In this document: one piece after another, positions 38,401 to 43,883 of the stretch
Position numbering within the stretch: position 1 is the stretch's first letter
How the letters are laid out: each line of letters opens with the position of its first letter
DNA from: Pelagicoccus mobilis
GTDB taxonomy: Bacteria; Verrucomicrobiota; Verrucomicrobiia; Opitutales; Opitutaceae
Reading direction: 5' to 3'
NCBI RefSeq assembly: GCF_016595505.1
Contig: NZ_JAENIL010000018.1
Coordinates: forward strand, 1 to 64,000
Length of the DNA stretch: 64,000 nucleotides
Translations under genes and position numbers: made by a program
Notes under the pieces: generated by a model
The model's input: the letters and a program-made list of their open reading frames with translations, nothing else
Database searches by the model: none
What the model was told of the DNA's origin: nothing

Positions 38401-39330
38401 GAAGGTTCTGCTTCTGGCACCCTCACCATCGAACTCGACGAAGCAGCTATCCCAGTTGCGGAAGCAGGATTGGATCAAGCGATCCGCCCTGGCCAAAACG
38501 TCGATCTAGACGGTAGCGCCTCAAGCGACGACGAGACTCCATCAACCGAGCTCACCTACGAGTGGACATTCGGATCAACTCCAGCTGGCAGCGCCGCTGT
38601 CCTCGCCGGAGCTGACACCGCAACTCCAAGCTTCGTAGCTGACCTCGCCGGTATGTACACGATCTTCCTCATTGTAGAGGACGAGGATGGCAACCGAAGC
38701 GAAGTCGACATGGTAACGGTTAGCACCGAGAACCTAGCGCCAAGCGGCCTCATCGAGGTCGAGACCGAAATGCCAGTCGTGGGTGACAGTATCTACGTCA
38801 ACGCGAGCGCAAGCACTGACCCAGAAGGCGACGAGATTTCCTACAGCTGGAGCATCAGCTCTCCTGAGGGAAGCGCGGCAGCCTTCGACGATCCCGCAAG
38901 CGAACGCACCTTCTTCGTCGCTGACCTTGCTGGTGACTACGAAGTCAGCCTCACAGTGAGCGACCTCCTCGGACCAAACGAGCCTTCCTCGGTAACTGTC
39001 ACCGTATTGACAGCCCAAGAGCTCGCCGAAGTCACTGCCCTCGAAGCAGCCGAGCTGGTCTCTGGTCTAGGCGCTGAAGCCGTGGTCAACACACGCATGC
39101 AAGCGACCCTCGTGGTCAACCTTGAGCAACTCGCAACAGACATCGCCAACGGTGACTATGCTGCGGCAGCTCATCGACTCGGAATGCTGATCGAAACAAC
39201 TGATGGCTGCGCGCTCCGCGGTAGCCCAGATCGCTCCCGCCGTAACATAGACTGGATCACCGATTGTGGCACTCAAGAGCTCCTCTACTCCGATCTGATG
39301 TCTATCCAGGAACTCCTCGGAGCTCTGTAG
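32485..39330 (+). CDS. Giant surface protein: NPSFEEP and Ig-like modules, 16 MBG repeats, PKD pair, FIMAH-like end
   Basis: I choose ATG 32485 because its surroundings (ATGGAAGAACGCC, protein MEERLLARRE) match the start of the related gene at 14674 (ATGGAAAAACGCC). The frame is open to ATG 32344, and ATG 32545 directly precedes the signal core (LKRSLAALTTLVAACSFGDS). The product has about 2281 residues. Three NPSFEEP-module plus Ig-like units occupy about 50-830, and sixteen MBG-type domains of about 72 residues (YDGSAK...VTYDGS...AGSYAV...GY or NY) occupy 833-1986. Two PKD-like domains follow (about 1990-2177, with DLDGSASSDDETP and NASASTDPEGDE). A C-terminal helical domain resembles FIMAH (LVVNLEQLATDIANGDYAAA). 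No catalytic site is visible; it is probably an elongated adhesin or glycan-binding stalk. It is divergent from rhaA with shared operators, and a strong terminator follows. Confidence 0.88.
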   Translation: MEERLLARRETPPLGIGFRSMSRTLKRSLAALTTLVAACSFGDSLQANDIQNPSFEEPALSSPDNVWVNGAQDWLLLGGGGTTLSRDGIGVPTPNTDGSQIVFASSAEHRLIQEVGTMDANTTYTLSVDVAPIGDDMSGTFLSVMIDDSQTWTESPAQAHFRPLWDVNREDFTLTPWQWTTVTASFNSADFASINGNTIRVHMYGTNLAYDNVRLTKTLNPTVFITSHPVSQTGFIGESVTLSVEANSTAGAASYQWQKDGVDIPGATSSSLVFNPASESDAGDYTVIVSDVNGSKTSEVATLTMKQPSLLLNTSFEEPALTPTNQWANGVQSWTLLGGGGTTVARAGIPGMEYATDGTQIAFVADGDHHLFQQVGTIDANTTYTFSVDIAPMNNPAGRAEVFIDDTDTWSPLMPQMSFRPIWDPTFEQFTLTPGQWTTVTLTFNSADAPSVVGNNIRVRMSGDNLVYDNAYLTKTANADLVITSQPVSQVGIVGDSVTLSVAADSYAGAATFQWQKGGIDIGGATGSSLSFNPVAAADSGDYTVVITNDNGSLTSDVATLTIVERVAIINPSFEEPALPENGWANNLQGWGLLGGGGTTFARDGIGAPATASDGSQIAFVMDADHHVFQEIGTVDANTIYTLTVDVSPLTTPAGRAEIIIEDSQTWLAQMGQALHRPAWDPTREDFTLTQGEWTTVTVTFDSAHFDGTNHDGWSEPDVIGKTMRIRFSGENLAYDNVQVIKTSAPVITRQPAALVVTEGDSATFAVTATGVPGPTYQWQKDGIDIVGATSASYTIDSTVLGDAGNYSVVLTNLVGSVTSNPASLSVNAIAGVNLSDLTQTYDGSAKSATVSTTPAALAVSVTYDGSASLPINAGSYAVVATVTEPGYIGSNSGTLVIEKAAASVSLSNLEHEFDGSAKAATATTTPSGLPVDVTYNGSSTVPSAVGSYTVLATVNDPNYTAATANGTLVIAPPPPVVADVVISGLSQVFDGAAQPVSVSTTPGGLAVNVTYDGSSTAPTNVGSYAVVATVAEAGYVGSASATLVITPASATISLGDLDQTFDGSPKAASASTTPGGVSVAITYDGSATAPTYAGSYSVAAEIIDPNYTGSATGTLNIAKATANVALGNLSQTFDGSAKSATATTTPEGLAVSLTYEGSASAPSAVGNYAVEATVVDDNYEGSASGTLAITQASAQISLSNLEQGFDGSAKTAGVSTTPEGLAVSVTYDGSESAPTDAGSYAVVATITEAGYTGSANGTLVITPAEASISLSGLTQTFDGSAKSASASTTPGGLSVDIAYDGSADAPTNAGSYAVEATIDDPNYTGSATGTLTIEKATASITLGGLAQQFDGAAKPVSPTTTPEGLSVTVTYDGSSSAPSAVGNYAVSATIADDNYEGSASATLTIGESVAQIILGNFEQQYDGALKGVSVTTIPADLAVRVTYNGSTVSPSEAGSYAVEATITEAGYSGSATGTLVITPATANISLSGLSHTYDGSVKSASASTTPNGVSVAVSYDGSSDAPTEAGSYAVEATVTDPNYTGSASATLTIAKATANVALGALAQEFDGAAKPVSVTTSPEGLSVEVTYDGSASAPSTVGSYAVEATVVDNNYEGSASGTLVISQSTADVVLSNLEQGFDGSAKTVGVSTTPEGLAVEVTYNGSADAPVNAGNYAVVATITEPGYSGAASATLKIAKATATVTLGDLAQEFDGTAKAASATTSPAGLTVEVTYNGSASAPSATGNYAVEATVVDNNYEGSTSGTLVIAESTAEVALSNLEQGFDGSAKSVVATTTPAALAVEVTYDGSSEAPSDAGSYAVVATITEAGYTGSASATLVITPAEATISLSGLSHTYDGSAKSATSSTTPSGVSVDVTYDGSASAPTNAGSYDVVATVSDANYTGSASATLTIAKASATVTLDNLTQDHDGSAKSVSVSTDPEGLAVTLTYAGSSEAPVEIGSYPVVATIEDANYEGSASGTLTIELDEAAIPVAEAGLDQAIRPGQNVDLDGSASSDDETPSTELTYEWTFGSTPAGSAAVLAGADTATPSFVADLAGMYTIFLIVEDEDGNRSEVDMVTVSTENLAPSGLIEVETEMPVVGDSIYVNASASTDPEGDEISYSWSISSPEGSAAAFDDPASERTFFVADLAGDYEVSLTVSDLLGPNEPSSVTVTVLTAQELAEVTALEAAELVSGLGAEAVVNTRMQATLVVNLEQLATDIANGDYAAAAHRLGMLIETTDGCALRGSPDRSRRNIDWITDCGTQELLYSDLMSIQELLGAL
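34981..38442 (+). repeat. Array of 16 MBG-domain repeats (about 216 bp each) with ABC super-repeat
   Basis: Sixteen in-frame repeats encode MBG-like domains. From repeat 3 they follow an A-B-C order. A ends in TEAGYTGSA with linker ITPAE, B ends in DPNYTGSA with linker IAKAT, and C ends in VDDNYEGSA with linker like ITQS. The order is broken between repeats 12 and 13, where an A repeat with a B-type linker is followed directly by C. Repeats 1-2 show the same A/B-hybrid then C arrangement. This indicates growth by duplication of an approximately 648-bp unit and loss by recombination. Confidence 0.9.
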
Positions 39331-39408
39331 TCACGAAATACGACTTGAACGATCCTGTCTCCGCCGTCCGCGGCGGGGATATCCCTCAAGTTTTTCAATC
39401 TCAAACAT

Positions 39409-39428
39409 CCCCGCCCTTCGGGGCGGGG
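39409..39428 (+). terminator. Rho-independent terminator with TTCG tetraloop
   Basis: CCCCGCCC and GGGCGGGG form a perfect 8-bp GC stem closed by a TTCG tetraloop, followed by TCCTTTTCC. It terminates the giant surface-protein gene. Confidence 0.85.
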
Positions 39429-39583
39429 TCCTTTTCCCGAAGGACTCTCGAAAACCTAAAACATCTACACAAACGACCGCCGGGAGAATTGAACCTAATC
39501 CAATCCCCCAGTCACTGAACCGGTCCCCTCAAGGCCATATGGTCTTTCCAAATCCCTCTAGGATTTTACAACATTTTCACCAT

Positions 39584-39597
39584 AGGAAACGATTCGC
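39584..39597. promoter_or_regulatory. LacI-type operator, site 8 (weaker)
   Basis: AGGAAACGATTCGC matches the consensus best on the reverse strand (GCGAATCGTTTCCT). It lies 42 bp upstream of the VPDSG-CTERM gene. Confidence 0.45.
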
Positions 39598-39638
39598 TAA
39601 CCACGCTAAGATCCAATAGTCAGCAACCCTTCAATATA

Positions 39639-40232
39639 ATGAAATCAAACAAAACACGCTTTTCTCTTTTTGGACGAACCAAGATCGCGACTGCCGCGGT
39701 AGCCCTACTTTCGCTGTTCGCAGCGAATCAAGCAGCTGCAGTTGTCATCACCTCCACGGTTGATGACAACTTGGATGGTACCTACACTTACAACTACACC
39801 ATCGACAACTCGAACGGCAGCTTCCACATCGCTTCGTGGATACTGGATTTCGACTTTCCAACCTCCGCGTGGGATTTTGCAAGTAGCGTCGTCACGCCTC
39901 AGGGCTGGGACTTTGCCGGAATTGAACTCCCCTTGAATCCCACGGGTTCAGCGATTGAGTTCTTCGCTTTGGATGATATTGGTGCGGATGACATCCTGAT
40001 CGGCAGCTCTCTCTCTGGTTTTTCGCTCACTAGCGCACTCATGCCAGGCGATGTAATGTACTCCGCCTACCCCTGGGATTTTTCCAGCTTCGCCGAAGGC
40101 ACTGTACGAGGACCAACACCGTCGGATCCTTCTCAAGTACCGGACACAGGCTCTACAACAGCACTCTTCGGTATGGGACTGATGGGCCTCGTCCTTCTCC
40201 GCTTCAGCTCCAAGCGTCGCGAAAACGGCTAA
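39639..40232 (+). CDS. VPDSG-CTERM sorting-signal protein
   Basis: The 197-residue secreted protein has a signal peptide (IATAAVALLSLFAANQAAA) and a single beta-rich domain (YTYNYTIDNSNGSFHIASW). Its C-terminal sorting signal starts at residue 167 with VPDTGS, followed by a hydrophobic stretch (LFGMGLMGLVLL) and the basic tail RFSSKRR. This is the VPDSG variant of the PEP-CTERM system, processed by a dedicated exosortase. No exosortase gene is in the window, so it must be elsewhere. The protein is probably retained at the cell surface or in exopolysaccharide. It has a LacI-type site upstream and a very strong terminator downstream, so it is a single transcription unit. Confidence 0.87.
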   Translation: MKSNKTRFSLFGRTKIATAAVALLSLFAANQAAAVVITSTVDDNLDGTYTYNYTIDNSNGSFHIASWILDFDFPTSAWDFASSVVTPQGWDFAGIELPLNPTGSAIEFFALDDIGADDILIGSSLSGFSLTSALMPGDVMYSAYPWDFSSFAEGTVRGPTPSDPSQVPDTGSTTALFGMGLMGLVLLRFSSKRRENG

Positions 40233-40286
40233 GGTTCTCGCAGAAAAGAACCTACAGCTCCCAGCAGCTGAAAACGCATTTCCAAC

Positions 40287-40322
40287 TAGAGCGGTACCTC
40301 CACGGTACCGCTCTATTTTTTT
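40287..40322 (+). terminator. Rho-independent terminator
   Basis: A perfect 12-bp stem (TAGAGCGGTACC at 40287-40298 with GGTACCGCTCTA at 40304-40315), a 5-nt loop and a run of seven T residues close the VPDSG-CTERM gene. Confidence 0.93.
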
Positions 40323-40354
40323 CTCAGAGTTTCCTCTATTTTGCCGCGAAACAA

Positions 40355-40368
40355 AGGAAACGTTTCCT
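40355..40368. promoter_or_regulatory. LacI-type operator, site 9
   Basis: AGGAAACGTTTCCT is a perfect palindrome, extending symmetrically to AAAGGAAACGTTTCCTTT (40353-40370). It lies 104 bp upstream of the FGE-fold protein gene. Confidence 0.7.
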
Positions 40369-40471
40369 TTCGAATTGCCTCCCAAGCGGTAGCGCTGTTT
40401 TCCCACTAGATGTTTCTCATCGCCGAGGCCGTACCTCAACGGCCGATCGCATGAACTCAATCTAGCATGCC

Positions 40472-41812
40472 GTGAAGCTTTCAACCGCACTCTCCTTTCT
40501 CACATTTCCTCTCAGCTTTTCATTAACAACACTCGAGGCGTCGTCTCCGGCCGTCGGCGAGACGCTCGAATACAAGTCATGGTTGCTACAGCATTTCAGC
40601 GAACAGGAGCAGTTAGATCAGGGCATTGTAGGCGAACACGCCGACCCGGATCAGGATGGGCAGAGCAATGGCTTTGAGTTCCTGGCAAACCTTGATCCCA
40701 AGGACAACTCCTCCCGCTTCCACTTCGGCTACGAGGATAGCAAAAGAGAGTATCTCCGTTTCGGTCCGAACAACGACGAAGTCGTTTACGCCATTGAATA
40801 CAGCTCCCTGCTCAAGAACTGGATAGCGATTGACCCGACGGCACTTCTGCCCGGCGGCGACTCCTTGCGGTTGAGTCTGAAGAATCATCCAGCGGAAGCC
40901 TTCTACCGAGTCGGGATCTCGCGGATCGATCGCAGCCCCAACTCCAATGATTTTACTTCCGCCCCAGCTGGCACCTACACCATGGGCTCTCCCAACGCCG
41001 AGATCGGACGAGGTAGCGGAGAGATCCGACATCAGGTCGAAATCACTAAGAATCTCCTAGTTGGCGGCACCGAAGTAACAAATTACCACATGGCCTATGT
41101 GCTCAACTGGGCACTCCAACGTGGTTTCCTAGATGCGGACTCACAATCGGTGACAGTCGTTGGAGACGAATCCCAGCAGCAATTGCTCTCTCTAAACGAC
41201 CCGGATTGCCAGATAAGTTTCAATGGCATCTTGTTTGTCGTCGAAGACGGCAAAGGCGACTTCCCCTGCATCGAAGTCACCTGGCATGGCGCGATGGCGT
41301 TCTGCCACTACCTTACCCAAAAAGATGGCGAGAAGTCGCAAGCCATTAACCTCTCCGACTGGACGATCGACTTCACCAAAAACGGCTACCGTCTTCCCAC
41401 CGAAGCGGAATGGGAATACCTCAGCCGAGCCGGAACGACGACCGCCTTCTACACAGGCGATATCACGGGAGCTTCGGTGGACCCAAATTTGGACAAAGCG
41501 GGCTGGTACAACGACAATAGCGAGGGAGCGACTCACGAGGTTGCCGGCAAACAGGCAAACGTATGGGGACTCTTCGATACCCATGGCAACGTATGGGAAT
41601 GGTGCTCAGACTGGCATTCCAGCAGCCTCGGGAGTGAAAATGTTGTCGATCCAAACGGCCCAGACTCCGGCTCGCGACGAGTCATTCGCGGGGGAAGCTG
41701 GTCGAGCTTGGCACAGGACTCTCGAGCCGCCTTCCGAGATAGCTTCGAACCAGGCAAATCACATAGCACGATCGGATTCCGAGTTGTTTCAGCTTCCGTG
41801 CCTCAGCTTTGA
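40472..41812 (+). CDS. Secreted FGE-sulfatase-domain protein without the catalytic cysteines
   Basis: The gene starts with GTG at 40472 (the upstream ATG runs into a stop) and encodes 446 residues with a signal peptide (MKLSTALSFLTFPLSFSLTT). A calcium-loop segment (DPDQDGQSNGFEFLANLDP) is followed by an FGE/SUMF1-like domain from about residue 165 (PAGTYTMGSPNAE, NGYRLPTEAEWEYLSRAG, GNVWEWCSDW, RVIRGGSWSS, TIGFRVV). In true formylglycine-generating enzymes two cysteines follow the RVIRGGSW segment. Here the segment reads SSLAQDSRAAFRD with no cysteine, so sulfatase activation is unlikely. It may be a binding or other FGE-fold enzyme. An operator precedes it. Confidence 0.85.
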   Translation: MKLSTALSFLTFPLSFSLTTLEASSPAVGETLEYKSWLLQHFSEQEQLDQGIVGEHADPDQDGQSNGFEFLANLDPKDNSSRFHFGYEDSKREYLRFGPNNDEVVYAIEYSSLLKNWIAIDPTALLPGGDSLRLSLKNHPAEAFYRVGISRIDRSPNSNDFTSAPAGTYTMGSPNAEIGRGSGEIRHQVEITKNLLVGGTEVTNYHMAYVLNWALQRGFLDADSQSVTVVGDESQQQLLSLNDPDCQISFNGILFVVEDGKGDFPCIEVTWHGAMAFCHYLTQKDGEKSQAINLSDWTIDFTKNGYRLPTEAEWEYLSRAGTTTAFYTGDITGASVDPNLDKAGWYNDNSEGATHEVAGKQANVWGLFDTHGNVWEWCSDWHSSSLGSENVVDPNGPDSGSRRVIRGGSWSSLAQDSRAAFRDSFEPGKSHSTIGFRVVSASVPQL

Positions 41813-41936
41813 AAGCCCAGGAACTCGCCTCGCCTCAAGTTGGAAACATGCCTGACTCCGGTTACATTTGTATTCATATACTGGATTCCTAAACACACTT
41901 AAAACAACGCGATTATCTTCGATCATTAACTGCAAC

Positions 41937-43871
41937 CTACTCCTGCAGTATCCAGATTTTTCCAGATCGCGCTGGAAGGGTTGGGAAACGAACGCTTACC
42001 CCTTTGCCGAAGAATTTCTCACCGGAAAGTCTTTCTGTGAAATTCCACTCCTCTCCGAGGCCGAGATTCGTGCTGTCCAACTCGAGTTCCATATCGTCAT
42101 CAGTTAAGTTGAAGACACCAATCATAAGGGGGCCTTCCTCGCTAACGAGTACTGGTTGATGCGGGTCACCGTAGTGGTCGAACCAGCGCACCTTGCCTGT
42201 GTGCACGGGCAAAGACGACTTGAGCAGGTCTAGACGGGGACCTTCTAGCTCCTTCATGTTCTCCCCGATCATGGCCAAACCACCGGTCATCCATACCATC
42301 TGTGCCCAACAGGATGCTTCGTTCTCTGTAAGTCCGTAGGCAGGGCTGTCGACATAATCAGGCGCGTGACGGCGAAAGTTCTCGAACTCAGGCTCCGGCG
42401 CATAGTCCCGAACGAGCAAGCAATCTGGGTCGTTTTGCCACCAAGTTTCGTGCATCCAATATCTCCATACATGCTGTACGGCCGAGGTCTTTATATTACA
42501 GTTACCCAAAGGCCAATCGCCCATCGGCACATACCAACGCGAAGAGACGTCGTATCCGATACGCATCCCGTCAAACAGGCCGATCGCCGGCCCCATAGCA
42601 GAACCACAGCCCAGCATGTAGCGATCTTTCGCGACCTCGCGGATCGCAGTGATGCCCTCGCGGAAGAGCTGCGCGGTTGTCTTGGAATTATCGTATCGAT
42701 CACCCGGGAAAATAGCGTGGATGAGGAAGTCGATTTTGATGTATTCAAATCCCCATTCATCAAACACGCGAGTGAAGGTTTCCTTGAGAAACTCGATCGA
42801 ACCTGGGTGGCTGAGGTCCAGCCCGTAGGTTCCCCAGTAATCCTTGGGTTCACCTGTCTCCTCGTCCTTGACCAAAAGATGCGGATTTTCCTTTGCGAAC
42901 TGGCTCACCTTGTCGACCGAGAACGGAGCGAGCCACAAGCCGGGAACAAAGTCACGTGCCTTGATATCGTCGGCTGCCTTTTTCATGCCACCTGGGAAAA
43001 GCCCGCCCGCATGCCAATCGCCCCAAACCTTCTCACTTGTTTTTGACTCGAGATTCCATCCGTCGTCTATCTGAACGAAATCGACTTGGAGCTCATCCTT
43101 CATCTCCTGCAGAGCGTCCATGTTGTCGTACAGGTCTTTCTCTGTGAGCGTATCGTAGTAGTAATACCAGCTGCACCAGCCAGCCGGAGCTTTGCCCGGG
43201 TTGCGCTTACCAAGAATGGCCGCAACCGACTCGGCGTAAGATCGCATGAGTCCGGCTAGCGAGGATCCCGCTTCCAGAACTAGAGGCGAAATCTCCAACG
43301 AATCTTCAGCGCTCAATTCGATACCTTCCCGGTCGCAGCGGCAAGTAAGCGTATGCCTCCCCTCCGCCTTGAAATCCGTAATGAAGGTGTAGAACGCTGT
43401 TTCCAGACGAGTGAAGCCTGCGGTCAGGGCATTGTTGCCTTGGCTATCGGTCAAACCAACAACACTGTAGGATTCGTAGTTGTTCGCTACGTCGTAGAGA
43501 CTGCTGAACCCAACCATGTCCTTGCCGTTGTTGAGGATACGGTCAAACCGGATGGTGGATATGAGCTCACCTCCCGAGAGAGGATTTAGCCAGTCCACCG
43601 ATACGCTTTCGCCCGAGAGGTTTTTCCAGTTGGTAGCTAGGCTGAGCTTCCGCCCCTCCGCTACCAACGATAAAGAAATCTCCCATTTACTCTCAAGAGC
43701 CCAACGGATCTCGTTCTCTCCTGTACCCATGGTCCAGCTTTGATCCGGCTTGATGGACTGACCGTTTACGATGATTTCCGGTAGACAGTCAGCGATCGCG
43801 ACCTCGTCTCCTTTGTAAGTTAAGCTGTATGATTTGCTGTTCGGATCAGCTTCAAATTTCCAATCGCTCAT
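41937..43871 (-). CDS. GH36-type (clan GH-D) alpha-galactosidase-like enzyme
   Basis: The 644-residue protein has no signal peptide, so it is likely cytoplasmic. An N-terminal beta-supersandwich (about 1-215) precedes a TIM barrel with GWCSWYYYYD, VDFVQIDDGWN, FVPGLWLAPF and YIKIDF (D381, candidate nucleophile), then GMRIGYDVS (D441, candidate acid/base). A C-terminal sandwich follows. The family removes alpha-linked galactose or related sugars from oligosaccharides with retention. The stop of the GH78-like gene is 12 bp upstream of its start, so the two form an operon controlled by operator site 10. The precise sugar is not certain from sequence. Confidence 0.88.
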   Translation of the reverse strand: MSDWKFEADPNSKSYSLTYKGDEVAIADCLPEIIVNGQSIKPDQSWTMGTGENEIRWALESKWEISLSLVAEGRKLSLATNWKNLSGESVSVDWLNPLSGGELISTIRFDRILNNGKDMVGFSSLYDVANNYESYSVVGLTDSQGNNALTAGFTRLETAFYTFITDFKAEGRHTLTCRCDREGIELSAEDSLEISPLVLEAGSSLAGLMRSYAESVAAILGKRNPGKAPAGWCSWYYYYDTLTEKDLYDNMDALQEMKDELQVDFVQIDDGWNLESKTSEKVWGDWHAGGLFPGGMKKAADDIKARDFVPGLWLAPFSVDKVSQFAKENPHLLVKDEETGEPKDYWGTYGLDLSHPGSIEFLKETFTRVFDEWGFEYIKIDFLIHAIFPGDRYDNSKTTAQLFREGITAIREVAKDRYMLGCGSAMGPAIGLFDGMRIGYDVSSRWYVPMGDWPLGNCNIKTSAVQHVWRYWMHETWWQNDPDCLLVRDYAPEPEFENFRRHAPDYVDSPAYGLTENEASCWAQMVWMTGGLAMIGENMKELEGPRLDLLKSSLPVHTGKVRWFDHYGDPHQPVLVSEEGPLMIGVFNLTDDDMELELDSTNLGLGEEWNFTERLSGEKFFGKGVSVRFPTLPARSGKIWILQE

Positions 43872-43883
43872 TTTCGATTTCTC

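Noticed and set aside
34981-38442. CRISPR array or non-coding tandem repeat
   Set aside because: The repeats are about 216 bp, contiguous and in frame, and encode MBG domains; there are no spacers and no cas genes.
35632-38496. Minus-strand reading frames inside the MBG array
   Set aside because: They are antisense shadows of the repeat coding frame, produced by its codon bias.
40472-41812. The FGE-fold protein as activator of the sulfatase at 48.0 kb
   Set aside because: The catalytic cysteine pair is missing and the protein is exported, whereas formylglycine formation takes place before export.
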